Source of the DNA: Streptomyces sp. NBC_00285
GTDB lineage: Bacteria; Actinomycetota; Actinomycetes; Streptomycetales; Streptomycetaceae
NCBI RefSeq assembly: GCF_036174265.1
Contig: NZ_CP108055.1
Coordinates: forward strand, 310,001 to 374,000
Direction: 5' to 3'
DNA length: 64,000 bases
Shown here: positions 17,135 through 26,638 of the stretch, one piece after another
How the letters are laid out: each line of letters begins with the position of its first letter
How positions within the stretch are numbered: position 1 is the first letter of the stretch
Notes under the pieces: model-generated
The model's database searches: none
What the model saw: only the letters and a program-made list of their open reading frames with translations
Told to the model about the DNA's origin: nothing
Made by a program: the position numbers and the translations under genes

Positions 17135-18010
17135 TTAAGGCTGACGCGGCCCGGAGGCCTGGGGAAGCTGGAGTCCGGACCAGGCATCGACTTCGCACTG
17201 CCTGTCGGCATTGTTCCCTGTGGCCATGACTGTGCCGTTGGCGCGCAGGCCGAGGGTGTGCGTTGAACCGGCCGCCACGGCGACCATGTCGCGCCAATCG
17301 ACGACTTCGCACTGTCCGTAGCTGTTGTCTCCCGCTGCGAGGACCCGTCCTGACGCTGTAACTCCGACGGTGTGGTAGCTGCCTGCGTCCAGTGCCACGA
17401 CGTTTTCCCACTCATCGACCGTGCACGCCCCGTTCGCCCGGTCGCCGGTCGCTACTGCCCGCCCGTCGGCTCTGAGGCCGACGGTATGGAGATACCCGGC
17501 CGAAATGGCGGCCAGGTCACGCCACCCTTCAACGGCACACTGCCCTCGTCGGTTGCTCCCGGCGGCCAGTGCAGAACCGTCCGACCGGACGCCGACGGAG
17601 TGCCAGTCACCACACGAGAGGACGACCATCTCGCGCCAGGACTGCACGTCGCATTGTCCTTCTGAACTCCGGCCAACTGCTAGCACCCGGCCATTCGAGA
17701 GTAACCCGAGTGTGCAGCGCCAGCCTGCGGCCACGGCCGTGACGCCTCGCCATCCGGCGACATCACGTTGCCCATCGCCATTCCACCCCGTTGCCAACAC
17801 CGTGCCGTCCGACCGGAGTCCCACTGTATGAGACCTGCCCGTGTTCGTTGCGGTATGGACGTTGCCGGCTGCCACCGCGACGACGTCTTCCCATCGCTCG
17901 ACACGACATTCAGCGGCCGCGGTATGGCCCACGGCGAGAACGGTTCCATCCCAGCGCCGTCCGACCGAATGACGCCTTCCGGCCGCCAGCGCCGACAGGT
18001 TAGCGAGCAT
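17135..18010 (-). CDS. RCC1-like beta-propeller repeat protein
   Basis: This 291-residue protein is built almost entirely from about six copies of a 40-42-residue RCC1-type repeat: H-T-V-G-L-R-x-D-G-x-V-x-A-x-G, then GQCxVxxWxDxVAVAAG. Together they should close into a beta-propeller. There is no signal peptide and no other domain. The ATG at 18010 follows AAGGAGGCGGG. Bacterial RCC1 proteins are usually assumed to be interaction scaffolds; I cannot assign a partner. It lies between mobile-element remnants, so recent acquisition is possible. Confidence 0.8.
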   Translation of the reverse strand: MLANLSALAAGRRHSVGRRWDGTVLAVGHTAAAECRVERWEDVVAVAAGNVHTATNTGRSHTVGLRSDGTVLATGWNGDGQRDVAGWRGVTAVAAGWRCTLGLLSNGRVLAVGRSSEGQCDVQSWREMVVLSCGDWHSVGVRSDGSALAAGSNRRGQCAVEGWRDLAAISAGYLHTVGLRADGRAVATGDRANGACTVDEWENVVALDAGSYHTVGVTASGRVLAAGDNSYGQCEVVDWRDMVAVAAGSTHTLGLRANGTVMATGNNADRQCEVDAWSGLQLPQASGPRQP

Positions 18011-18071
18011 CCCGCCTCCTTGTGCTGGCGCGCGTTCGCGACAGGGGATTCCACCCTACGCTGGCCTGGAA

Positions 18072-18766
18072 TTAGAGCGGTGTCCTCAGCCATCGCCAGC
18101 AGATGACGGCACAACCGAGTGCGATGAAGGCCTGGTGGATATCGTCGCGGATCTCCCAACGGATGCGTAGGCAGCGGAACCAGTGCAGTAATGCGATGGC
18201 GCCTTCCACGACCCAGCGGTGTACGCCGAGTCCGGAGCCGTGTTCGGTGCCGCGTCGGGCGATGTGCGGGGTGATTTGGAAGCGTCGGACCTGGTCGCGG
18301 TAGCTCTCGTGGTCGTAGCCGCGGTCGGCGTAGAGGTGCTTCGGGCGGCGCAGCGGTTGGCCGCGTTTGCCTCGGATCAGCGGGACGGCTCGGATCAGTG
18401 GGATCAACTGGGTCACGTCGTTGCGGTTGCCGCCGGTCAGCGTGGCGGCCAGCGGGATGCCGTGGGCCTCGACGATCACGTGGTGCTTGCTGCCGGTCTT
18501 GCCCCGGTCCACCGGGGACGGGCCGGTGGCCGCACCACCTTTCATCGCCCGCAGATGGCTCGAGTCGACCGACGCCCGGGACAGAACCAGTATGCCGGCC
18601 GCCCGCAGTTCGGCCAACAGCATCTCGTGCAGGCGCTGCCAGACCCCGGCCTCGTTCCACTCCCGCAGTCGCCTCCAGCAGGTCATCCCGGAGCCGAAGC
18701 CGAATTCCTGCGGGAGGTAGCGCCAGGGGATGCCGGTATAGAGCACGAACAGGATGCCGCACATCG
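18072..18766 (-). pseudogene. IS5-family transposase, N-terminally truncated
   Basis: The frame carries the DDE core of an IS5-type transposase: CGILFVLYTGIPWRYLPQEF, GSGMTCWRRL, RASVDSSHLRA (first Asp), GSKHHVIVEAHGIPL, LYADRGYDHE (second Asp), then VVEGAIALLHWFRCLRIRW. The usual first 45-50 residues are missing. Homology stops near 18766, where an SRPBCC gene begins on the other strand, so the open frame to 18785 is fortuitous at its 5' end. The stop overlaps GAGCGGTGTCCTCA, which looks like the surviving terminal repeat. The element is not mobile by itself. Confidence 0.85.
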
Positions 18767-19188
18767 ATGAGCACACGACGGTCATTGCGGCGGGGGTCGA
18801 CGACGTCTGGCGCAGTCTGGGCGAGACACTGGACCGATCCTTCTCGCGTCCTGGTATGGCGCGCTACGCGAGACTGGTGGGATCCGCCGACTGCACAGCG
18901 TCTGGACCACGGCCCCTTGCCGAAGGCTCGACGGTGCCCGGTTTTCGAGTGGTCGCTGCGGTCCCGGGACGGGAGCTGGTCCTCAAGGGGCGCCATCGTT
19001 TCTCGTCCTACGCCCTGATCTTTCGCCTCGAACACATCAGTCCGGGTCGATCACGGTTGCGCGCCGAAAGCCGAGCTGTTTTTCCCGGCCTGGCCGGCAG
19101 CATCTACCGACGGCTCGTCATCGGGACGGGCGGTCACGAGATTGGCATGCGGCGCCTTCTCTCAGCAATCCGCCGCCGATCCGAGTAG
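18754..19188 (+). CDS. SRPBCC/START-like small protein
   Basis: This 144-residue protein resembles the Bet v1/SRPBCC ligand-binding fold: EHTTVIAAGVDDVWRSLGET at the start, a central FRVVAAVPGRELVLKGRHRF strand pair, and a C-terminal helix region (PGLAGSIYRRLVIGTGGHEI). Its first four codons overlap the truncated IS5 transposase, so the native promoter and perhaps a few N-terminal residues were lost. The ribosome site (ACAGG) is weak. Function is unknown. Confidence 0.65.
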   Translation: MPHIDEHTTVIAAGVDDVWRSLGETLDRSFSRPGMARYARLVGSADCTASGPRPLAEGSTVPGFRVVAAVPGRELVLKGRHRFSSYALIFRLEHISPGRSRLRAESRAVFPGLAGSIYRRLVIGTGGHEIGMRRLLSAIRRRSE

Positions 19189-19326
19189 CGCATACACGAT
19201 CACGGTCCCCCGTCCCTATAGACGAGCTACACCCAAGTCCGTTTCTTCGTGCAGTTCGCGGACCCGGAGTGCCCGGTCGGGGTGCTGGTTGAAGGCATTC
19301 AGGACGGTGCTGATCCAAGGACTGGG

Positions 19327-20274
19327 TCACTGGTGGTGGCGGAGCGGTGGAGCGCTTGGCATGGGGGATTCGTTTACGCGGTCGGGTGGCGTGGGCGGCT
19401 TTGCGGGCGGCGACGCGCGTTGGGAGGCGCGGAAGGCCAGGGGGGTTCGACCGGTGTGGCGTTGGAAGAACTTGCCGAAGTGGGTGGCGCTGGTGAAGCC
19501 GAGGTGGGCTGCGATGGTGGCGGCGGGTTCGGTGCCGTGGGCGAGGAGGCGCTTGGCCTCCAGGGCGAGGCGCTGGTCGAGGTAGTCCTTTGCGCTGAGG
19601 CCGGCTGCGGTGTGGGTGGCGCGGGTGAGGGTGCGGGTGGAGTAGCCGAGTTCGCGGGCGTAGTCGTCGATGCGGTGGGTGCGGGAGAAGTCTCGTTCGA
19701 CGGCGTCGCGGAACCGCAGGAAGGGCTCGGGGGCGGATTCCGCGGCCTGACCGTGTTGCTGCGGGTTGGCGAGGCGCAGGAGTACCACGTCGAGCAGGCG
19801 GTGCAGGAGGGCGGTGTGGACCGGCAGTGGATGGCGCTCCGACTGGGGGAACTCCGCGGCCAGTTGCTCGGCCGCGGCTGCCAGTAGGGGGACATCCGCA
19901 GGGTCGGGGCTGTACAGGGGCATCGGGGCAGTGGTGATGCCGAGGCCGGCCAGTTCCGCGGTCTCGGGGGCGACGAAGTCCTCCTGGAAGAGGATCATGA
20001 TGGCCTCGGCCTGGTCGGGGTTCTGCCACTGGTGCACCTGGCCGGGCCGGATCCACAGCCAGGAGCCGGGCGGCAGTACGTACCCGGTGAAGTCGACGCG
20101 GTGGCGCAGGGTGCCGGCGGTGACCAGCAGCAGGGCGTGGAAGTCCTGCCGGTGCGGGGTGGCGATGTGCCAGGGCCAGTCACGGGTGCGGTCGCGGAAG
20201 TCGGCCAGGGTCATCACCTCCAGGCCGCCGGCGGAGCCGGCCGGAGGCTGGAAGACCACCTTCGGCAGTCCCAT
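19327..20274 (-). CDS. AraC-family transcriptional regulator
   Basis: This protein of about 315 residues has an N-terminal cupin-like sensor (GYVLPPGSWLWIRPGQVHQW) and a C-terminal double helix-turn-helix (RIDDYARELGYSTRTLTRAT and TIAAHLGFTSATHFGKFFQR, with RTPLAFRASQ). I chose the ATG at 20274 (MGLPKVVFQPP); an ATG at 20349 would add 25 residues. It diverges from the metallo-hydrolase gene at 20521, which it may control. A low-complexity Pro/Arg tail follows the DNA-binding domain. The 19189-19326 gap shows nothing. Confidence 0.9.
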   Translation of the reverse strand: MGLPKVVFQPPAGSAGGLEVMTLADFRDRTRDWPWHIATPHRQDFHALLLVTAGTLRHRVDFTGYVLPPGSWLWIRPGQVHQWQNPDQAEAIMILFQEDFVAPETAELAGLGITTAPMPLYSPDPADVPLLAAAAEQLAAEFPQSERHPLPVHTALLHRLLDVVLLRLANPQQHGQAAESAPEPFLRFRDAVERDFSRTHRIDDYARELGYSTRTLTRATHTAAGLSAKDYLDQRLALEAKRLLAHGTEPAATIAAHLGFTSATHFGKFFQRHTGRTPLAFRASQRASPPAKPPTPPDRVNESPMPSAPPLRHHQ

Positions 20275-20520
20275 CTCCCGCTGACCGGGCTTCGGCCGCG
20301 CTTGTCGCCTGTGGACCATCACGAGACCGAAGCGTATCTCGCCGGACATCCGGTTCCGCCGCAGTATGGAGGTGTTCCAGAGGCGACCCGCCCGCAGCGT
20401 GGAAGCCAGCTATGTCCGCTGCGGCCGATAGTCGGTCGCGAACCCGAGCACCAGCCATCCGCCCCTCCCCATGCCTCACCACCCCTTACCCCTCACCCGT
20501 ACTTCGACAGGAGCAGAGCC

Positions 20521-21303
20521 ATGCACGGCACCATCACGGTCATCGACAAGGGTCCGGTCCGCATCCACAGCTACACCGCGCCCGAGGACGGCCTGGACGT
20601 CAACACCCAGCTGATCGAGACGCCGTCGCGGATCGTCGCCGTCGACGCGCAGTTCGCCCTCGCCTACGCCGACGAGGTCGTCGCCTACGCCAAGCAGCTC
20701 GGCAAGCCGCTCGACCGCCTCGTCGTCAGCCATGCGCACCCGGATCATTACCAGGGTGCGGCCCGCTTCGGCGTCCCCGTGCACGCCCTGGCGGAGACCA
20801 CCGCGGAGATCGTCGCCACAGGCGACAAGACCGACCTGCCCACCGGCGCCCCGATCCCGCTCGCCGACATGACCCCGACCGTGGAGATCACCCCCGGCAC
20901 CGAGGTCATCGACGGCATCCCCTTCGTGTTCGAGAAGGTGACCGGCGGCGAGATCCACACCACCGTCGTGATCAAGCTGCCCGAGCAGGGCGTGCTGGTC
21001 GCCCAGGACGTCGTCTACAACCACACCCACCTGTGGTTCCTGGACAAGGACTTCGACGGCTGGCAGGCCAACATCGATCGCTTCGCAGCCGAGACGGAGT
21101 ACGACACGATCCTGCCCGGTCATGGGGCGCCGACCACCCCTGCCATCTGGGCCGAGCTGACCGACTACGTCAACGCCGGCCGGGAACTGCTCGATGACGA
21201 CGGCGACGCGTACAAGAAGGCCATCACCGAGCGTTACCCCGACTACAAGGGCGCGGCACTCATCGACGTCGCCAACGCCTACATGTTCGGCCCCAAGAGC
21301 TGA
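20521..21303 (+). CDS. Metallo-beta-lactamase-fold hydrolase
   Basis: This 260-residue cytoplasmic enzyme has the zinc motif SHAHPDHYQG (HxHxDH) near residue 70, a further metal ligand in VLVAQDVVYNH, and ILPGHGAP near the C-terminus. Substrate is unknown. The ATG follows ACAGGAGCAGAGCC. It is divergent from the AraC regulator, with 246 bp between the two start codons, suggesting an inducible detoxification or quorum-type hydrolase. No signal peptide. Confidence 0.9.
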   Translation: MHGTITVIDKGPVRIHSYTAPEDGLDVNTQLIETPSRIVAVDAQFALAYADEVVAYAKQLGKPLDRLVVSHAHPDHYQGAARFGVPVHALAETTAEIVATGDKTDLPTGAPIPLADMTPTVEITPGTEVIDGIPFVFEKVTGGEIHTTVVIKLPEQGVLVAQDVVYNHTHLWFLDKDFDGWQANIDRFAAETEYDTILPGHGAPTTPAIWAELTDYVNAGRELLDDDGDAYKKAITERYPDYKGAALIDVANAYMFGPKS

Positions 21304-21508
21304 CGCGTCTCCTGGGCCGGCGACGCCCGCGTCCACGTATCTCTCCCTCCGAAGCGACACCTCGCCCGCCGCGCCCCGCCTGGCCGTCTCCAGCTGCGAC
21401 AACGCGCGCACAGCGGACGAGGTCGTCGAGGCTGGACAATGCGCTGCCGCGCAGGGGCCCGGGGCACGGCAGCCGTGACCCCGGCATCCGGCTCAGCGGC
21501 TCAGCGGC

Positions 21509-22462
21509 TCAGCGGACGGTGAGGACGATCTTGCCCGTCGTGCGATCGGTCTCACCCAGCGCGTGTGCTTCGGCCGCCTGGGCGAGCGGGAACGTAGCCT
21601 CGATGTGGGCCCGGAGTTTGCCCGAGCCGGCCAGGTCGGCGATGGCACGCATGCCCGCGTGGTCAGCCTCCACGAGCAGCCCTTCGAGCCGCACTCCGAG
21701 TTCCGCGGCCTTCTCGGTCTCCTCCGGCGTGCCGCCACCGAGGAGCGATACCAGGGTTCCGCCCTTGCGCAGCACGCCCAGAGAGCGGGTACGGGTCTCG
21801 CCCGCGAGCGGGTCGAGGACCAGGTCCACGTCGCTGACGGCCTCGGCGAAGTCGACGGTCCGGTAGTCGATCACCTCGTCGGCGCCCAGTTCGCGCAGGA
21901 ACGCGTGCTTGCCCGCGCTCGCCGTGCCGATGACGTACGCGCCGCGGGCCTTGGCGATCTGTACGGCGAGGTGGCCGACCCCGCCCGCGGCCGCGTGGAT
22001 CAGGACGCGCTGTCCCGGGCGGACGTCGGCGGTGTCGACGAGGGCCTGCCAGGCGGTGAGGGCGGCGAGCGGGAGGGCGCCTGCCTGGATGTGGTCGACG
22101 TTGGCAGGCTTGGGCGCGAAGGACCGGGTGGGGGCGGTGACGTACTCGGCGTGGGCGCCGACGCCGTGCGGGTAGGGCAGCATGCCGAAGACCTCGTCGC
22201 CCGGCTTGAAGAGGGTGACGCCGAAGCCGACCGCCTCGACGACGCCGGAGACGTCCCAGCCGAGGACGAACGGCGGCTCGCCGACGAACGCGCCGCCGGC
22301 CCGGTGCTTCCAGTCGGTGGGGTTGACGCCTGCCGCGTGGACGGCGACGAGGATCTCGCTGACGCCGGGCACCGGCCGCGGAACCTCGATCTCCTTCAGT
22401 ACTTCGGGGCCGCCGTGGACGTCCTGGCCCATCGCACGCATCGATGCATTCGAATCAGTCAT
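21509..22462 (-). CDS. MDR-family NADPH-dependent oxidoreductase (quinone reductase type)
   Basis: This 317-residue zinc-independent medium-chain reductase has a GroES-like N-terminus (GVNPTDWKHRAGG) and a Rossmann domain with AAAGGVGHLAVQIAK near residue 155. It then reads GTASAGKHAFLRELGADEVI and closes with TGKIVLTVR. It probably reduces quinones or enones with NADPH. It diverges from the GlxA-type regulator at 22533 with only 70 bp between starts, so that regulator likely controls it. Confidence 0.93.
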   Translation of the reverse strand: MTDSNASMRAMGQDVHGGPEVLKEIEVPRPVPGVSEILVAVHAAGVNPTDWKHRAGGAFVGEPPFVLGWDVSGVVEAVGFGVTLFKPGDEVFGMLPYPHGVGAHAEYVTAPTRSFAPKPANVDHIQAGALPLAALTAWQALVDTADVRPGQRVLIHAAAGGVGHLAVQIAKARGAYVIGTASAGKHAFLRELGADEVIDYRTVDFAEAVSDVDLVLDPLAGETRTRSLGVLRKGGTLVSLLGGGTPEETEKAAELGVRLEGLLVEADHAGMRAIADLAGSGKLRAHIEATFPLAQAAEAHALGETDRTTGKIVLTVR

Positions 22463-22532
22463 GCGTCAACACTGCGGCAGGCGGCCATCACCCGGCAATG
22501 GCAAGATTGCCAGCATTCGATAGGATCGTGCC

Positions 22533-23549
22533 ATGAGGCATGAAGTTCATCCCGGTCATGGGAGTCATCCGGTCCAGCTTCTGGGACACCGCCCCCATAG
22601 CGTGGCCGTGCTGGCACTCGAAGGCGTCTACCCCTTCGAACTCGGCATCCCGAACAGGGTCTTCGCCGACGCTGACGGGCGGTACGACGTGCGCACCTGC
22701 ACCGTCGACGGGCGCCCGGTACGCACCAGTGCGGACTTCACGGTGGCCGTCGAGCACGGCCCCGAGGCGCTGGAGACCGCCGACACGGTGGTCATCCCGC
22801 CGTTCGACCACGCCCTTGTCTCGGACCGGCTGACGGAACCGATGGCGACCGCACTCGCCCGGATCCGGCCGGGTACGCGGATCGTGTCCATCTGCACGGG
22901 CGCCTTCCTGCTCGCGGCGGCCGGGTTGCTCGACGGGCGGCCGGCGACCACGCACTGGGTGTTGGCCGACACCTTCCGCCGGCTCTTCCCGGGGGTCGCG
23001 CTGGACGCCGAGGTGCTGTTCGTGGACGACGGCGACATCCTCACCTCGGCCGGAGCCGCGTCCGGACTGGACGTCTGCCTCCATCTCGTACGCAAGGACC
23101 ACGGCAGCGAGCTCGCCAACCGGGTGGCGCGGCGCTGTGTCGTACCGCCGTGGCGGGAGGGCGGACAGGCCCAGTACATCGAGCAGCCCGTCCCCGACCT
23201 GTCCTCGGCGGGAACGGCGGCGAGCCGGCAGTGGGCCCTGGAGCGCCTCGACCAGCCGCTGACGCTCGCGGATCTGGCCGGGCACGCGCGGATGAGCGCA
23301 CGGACCTTCGCTCGCCGCTTCCAGGAGGAGACCGGCACCAGCCCCGGGCGCTGGCTCATCCAGCAACGGGTCCACCGGGCACGGCAGTTGCTCGAGTCCA
23401 GCGATCTGTCCGTGGACCGGATCGCGGGCGAGGTGGGCTTCGCGACGGGGGCCTCGCTGCGGCAGCATCTGCACGCGGCGATCGGGGTGTCCCCGCTGGC
23501 CTACCGGCGTACGTTCCGCACGGCGCCGACGGGACTGGGTCCCATCTGA
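22533..23549 (+). CDS. GlxA-type AraC regulator with DJ-1/PfpI-like domain
   Basis: This 338-residue regulator joins an N-terminal DJ-1/PfpI-like domain (VAVLALEGVYPFELGIPNRV, SICTGAFLLAAAGLLDGR with the nucleophile-elbow-like Cys, LTSAGAASGLD) to a C-terminal AraC double helix-turn-helix (TLADLAGHARMSARTFARRF, VDRIAGEVGFATGASLRQHL). The ATG at 22533 is used; the homologous core begins about residue 24. It is divergently arranged with the MDR reductase gene. Confidence 0.92.
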   Translation: MRHEVHPGHGSHPVQLLGHRPHSVAVLALEGVYPFELGIPNRVFADADGRYDVRTCTVDGRPVRTSADFTVAVEHGPEALETADTVVIPPFDHALVSDRLTEPMATALARIRPGTRIVSICTGAFLLAAAGLLDGRPATTHWVLADTFRRLFPGVALDAEVLFVDDGDILTSAGAASGLDVCLHLVRKDHGSELANRVARRCVVPPWREGGQAQYIEQPVPDLSSAGTAASRQWALERLDQPLTLADLAGHARMSARTFARRFQEETGTSPGRWLIQQRVHRARQLLESSDLSVDRIAGEVGFATGASLRQHLHAAIGVSPLAYRRTFRTAPTGLGPI

Positions 23550-23951
23550 ACCAGGCACCCCGAAGGGGCTGCTGAAGGCGGCCCAAGCTCTACCTGGGAG
23601 CGGGCCGCGCCTCGTCCACCCTCGCCACCCAGACCTTCGCGGGCCTGCTGCCCAACAGCGCACTGGGCTTGATCCGCTTTGACGGACATCCAAGATCAAG
23701 GGTTCAGCCCCTCGCCGCGATGAGGAATCTCAACCGCCTGGATTTCATCGGCGAGAGCCTGAGGGCCGCCCTCGAGGTTCCCGTCGGGGCGCCCCTACAG
23801 CCCGTGCTCGCCCTGTGGCAAGCCCGCGTCACTCGAAGGAGTTGGGCGTTCTTCCGCTGCTGAACGCCCAGCACCCCACTCGCGTACTGTCACATGCCTG
23901 CCGCATAGCCGGGCGTAGCGCTGGCCGATTCGGGGAGGGGACGGTACCGAG
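23550..23951. other. Intergenic stretch with one hairpin
   Basis: About 400 bp without a convincing gene. Short open frames show no family signal. A perfect 9-bp stem (TGGGCGTTC 23843-23851 / GAACGCCCA 23862-23870) with a 10-base loop may be a terminator or an old element end. The region could hold decayed coding sequence. Confidence 0.5.
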
Positions 23952-24287
23952 GTGATAACGGATACCGACTGGGGTGACCGCGGGCTGTGCAAGAGCACCG
24001 ACCCAGACGAACTGTTCGTCGAGGGAGCTGCGCAAAACCTGGCGAAAGCCGTATGTACCGGCTGCCCCGTGCGCACCGAATGCCTGGCCTACGCCCTGGA
24101 TCAGCGCATCGAACACGGCGTCTGGGGCGGCATGACCGAACGTGAGCGACGGGCGCTCCTGCGCCGCAGGCCGACCGTTATCTCGTGGCAACGCCTGCTG
24201 GAAACCGCCCGCTTGGAGTACACGCATCAAGCTCATGCTGCTGTCCCGGACGGTGGCGTGCTCCCGGCGCTGCACGAGGTCTGCTGA
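23952..24287 (+). CDS. WhiB-like (Wbl) iron-sulfur transcription factor
   Basis: This 111-residue protein carries the four invariant Wbl cysteines (Cys13, Cys35, Cys38, Cys44 in CTGCPVRTEC) that bind a [4Fe-4S] cluster. The GVWGGMTERERRALLRR turn and basic helix contact sigma-region 4 and DNA. Wbl proteins are confined to Actinobacteria and their phages and plasmids. The ATG follows GAGGTG at 23949-23954; the ribosome site GGGGAGGGGA lies about 14 bp upstream. It stands alone next to an IS element, so it may belong to an accessory block. Confidence 0.93.
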   Translation: MITDTDWGDRGLCKSTDPDELFVEGAAQNLAKAVCTGCPVRTECLAYALDQRIEHGVWGGMTERERRALLRRRPTVISWQRLLETARLEYTHQAHAAVPDGGVLPALHEVC

Positions 24288-24340
24288 CCTGGGTCCCTGC
24301 TCGTCTTCTCCAGCACGGCGGGGAAGAGGAAAGACGCAAC

Positions 24341-24410
24341 AGCAGGCACGGGACATCCCTGTGATCATCTGGTTTCGACACCACAGCGCTCACGAAAACC
24401 CGTGCCTGCT
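24341..24410. repeat. 12-bp inverted repeat
   Basis: AGCAGGCACGGG (24341-24352) and CCCGTGCCTGCT (24399-24410) form a perfect inverted pair 46 bp apart, downstream of the wbl gene. It may be a long-range hairpin or the relict end of a mobile element. No gene lies between 24288 and the IS. Confidence 0.6.
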
Positions 24411-24481
24411 CTGCTACTAGCCCTTACCGGTCTGATCGCCAACTCTCCACGCAGTCAGGGAACCTGACGGAGTCCTACTAG

Positions 24482-26320
24482 CTTGACTCTGTCGGGGATC
24501 TTGGAGTTCCTCGGTGCGGCAGCATGATCAACGGGCATGCTCGGGTGGTTCCGCCGACCGATGCAGTTGTCGAGGTGCCCGTTGTCCCTTCGCCCCCGTT
24601 CCGGTGAGCAAGTCCCTTCTCTGACCGCGCAGATCGCGCGGGCGAGCAACCCGGGCGGTACGACGGCGATATGGGTACGCGATCGCCTCGATGGGCTGTG
24701 GTGCGACGAGGACTTCGCCGACTGGTACCCGCGGGATGGGCGCCCGGGGCTCTCGCCTGCTCAACTGGCCACCGTCTGTGTGCTGCAGTTCCTGCTCGGC
24801 CTGTCGGACCGGCAGGCCGCCGAGGCGGTCCGCTGTCGCATCGACTTCAAGTACGCCATGGCGATGGAACTGGACGATCCCGGGTTCCACCACAGCGTGC
24901 TGGCCGACTTCCGCGACCGTCTCGCCGAAGGCGATCGCGCTGACCGCCTCCTCGACCTCGCGCTGGCCCGCCTCACGGAGGCCGGACTGGTGCGCGAGCG
25001 CACCACGCAGCGCACCGACTCCACCCACGTCCTGGCTGCGGTGCGCGACCTGACCCGCCTGGAGTTGGTCACCGAGGCGGTCCGCGCCGCACTCGAAGAA
25101 GTCGCTGGTATGTCCCCTCACCTGCTGGACGAGCTGGTCGATGAGGAGTGGGGCCGCCGCTACGGTCGGCCGGTCCGCCTGGGCAAGAACCCCACCAAGC
25201 CCACGACCAGGATCCTGGCCACCGGGAACGATGCCGTCCGGCTCCTGGAACACCTCTACCGGCACGGAGCAGGCCGCCCGTCCGGCCCTCGCGTCCAGGC
25301 CCTGCGCCAGATCATGGTGCAGAACTACCACCGTGACCAGGCAGGCCGGCTACGCTGGCGCACCGCCGAGAAGGAAGGCGGACCCGGGCTGCCGCCCTCG
25401 TCCCGGGCAGTCGTCTCGCCCTACGACACCTCGGCCCGCTATGCGAGGCACGGGCACATCATCAGCTGGAAAGGGTTCGCCGCTCATCTGACGGAGACCT
25501 GTGCTCCCGACGGCCCCAACGTGATCACGGACGTGGCCACCACCGCGGCCACCACCCACGACAGTCAGGTCCTGCCCGGCATCCACACCCGTCTGGCGCG
25601 GCGCGGGCTGCTGCCCGCCGAGCATCTGGTCGACGCCGGCTACACGTCCCTGCCCCACCTCGAACAAGCCACCCGTGAACACCAGGTCACGGTCTCCGGG
25701 CCGCTGCGGAGCAACCCCACCCGCCAACACCGGCAGAACGAGGGCTTCGCCCGGGACGACTTCCACATCGACTACGACCGTCAGCAGGTCACGTGCCCCC
25801 AGGGGCAGGTCAGTGCGGGCTGGCACGGCCCCTACCCAACCTCGTCACCCACCGCGGCCCCGCTGATCGTGGCCAGGTTCACCAAGAGTCAGTGCCGTCC
25901 CTGCCCGGCCCGCACCCAGTGCACCTCCACCGCCGACAGTGCCCGAACCGTGGGCTTTCCCCCGCGAGAACTCCGTGACCTGCAACTTCGCGTCCGCGCG
26001 GAGCAACAGACGCCCGAGTGGAAGACCCGCTATGCGGTCCGCTCGGGAGTGGAGGGCACGGTCAACGAGTTCGCCCACGGACACGGCATGCGGCGCTGCC
26101 GCTACCGAGGACAGGGAAAGGCCCACATTCAGCACGTTCTGACGGCCATTGCCGTCAACATCGAGCGCCTCAGCGGACTGCCACCGGCCGAAGAAGCACC
26201 CACGTCCCGTCGACCGACTGCCTTCCAGCACTACCTCGACCAACGCGAGATACCCCGGCTGAAGTCTTGGCGAACCCTGGGAACCTGACCGGCATCTCCA
26301 AGATCCCCGACAGAGTCAAG
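24482..26320 (+). mobile_element. Complete IS1182-family insertion sequence
   Basis: The 1839-bp element is bounded by perfect 24-bp inverted repeats starting CTTGACTCTGTCGG (24482-24505 and 26297-26320). It is flanked by a direct CTAG (24478-24481 and 26321-26324), matching the palindromic 4-bp target duplications I recall for this family. One intact transposase fills it. It appears recent and possibly active. It inserted between the wbl gene and the flavoprotein promoter without obviously breaking a gene. Confidence 0.92.
24537..26288 (+). CDS. IS1182-family transposase
   Basis: This 583-residue DDE transposase is intact. It shows the N-terminal helix-turn-helix region ([40 protein letters not shown]), first Asp in [16 protein letters not shown], second Asp in HLVDAGYTS, a zinc-like [10 protein letters not shown], and the terminal Glu region [20 protein letters not shown]. 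Length and order are normal for the family. Confidence 0.95.
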   Translation: MLGWFRRPMQLSRCPLSLRPRSGEQVPSLTAQIARASNPGGTTAIWVRDRLDGLWCDEDFADWYPRDGRPGLSPAQLATVCVLQFLLGLSDRQAAEAVRCRIDFKYAMAMELDDPGFHHSVLADFRDRLAEGDRADRLLDLALARLTEAGLVRERTTQRTDSTHVLAAVRDLTRLELVTEAVRAALEEVAGMSPHLLDELVDEEWGRRYGRPVRLGKNPTKPTTRILATGNDAVRLLEHLYRHGAGRPSGPRVQALRQIMVQNYHRDQAGRLRWRTAEKEGGPGLPPSSRAVVSPYDTSARYARHGHIISWKGFAAHLTETCAPDGPNVITDVATTAATTHDSQVLPGIHTRLARRGLLPAEHLVDAGYTSLPHLEQATREHQVTVSGPLRSNPTRQHRQNEGFARDDFHIDYDRQQVTCPQGQVSAGWHGPYPTSSPTAAPLIVARFTKSQCRPCPARTQCTSTADSARTVGFPPRELRDLQLRVRAEQQTPEWKTRYAVRSGVEGTVNEFAHGHGMRRCRYRGQGKAHIQHVLTAIAVNIERLSGLPPAEEAPTSRRPTAFQHYLDQREIPRLKSWRTLGT

Positions 26321-26572
26321 CTAGACGACGCAGTTGGACATGACCGCTATCGGGTACTGACCGGTGAACGCCGCATGCTTGACGATCTTCCGGTGCAGGT
26401 TGATGCGGGTGCGGGAGATGACCGCCCCGTGGATGTCGGGCCGCGCCGCCGGACGGGACAGCGCCCGCCACGGCTCATCAGACTTGGTACCGGGTGATCG
26501 AGTCCTACGCCCCCGCCCCGCGGCTCGCCGACTGTGCCCGTGAGGCTCCTCGATATCTGATCCGCCCATTCG

Positions 26573-26601
26573 CCAATCCGCGGCGCGACCTGTTCCGGAT
26601 T
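26573..26601 (+). promoter_or_regulatory. SigK-type promoter upstream of the flavoprotein gene
   Basis: CCAATCC (26573-26579), a 16-bp spacer and CGGATT (26596-26601, followed by ACG) match exactly the element upstream of the local sigK-like gene. It resembles the mycobacterial SigK consensus as remembered. Transcription would start near 26608, about 30 bases before the ATG with its GGGAGG. Confidence 0.7.
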
Positions 26602-26638
26602 ACGCGCGGACCTGATCGCGAGCGCGGGAGGAAAGTGG

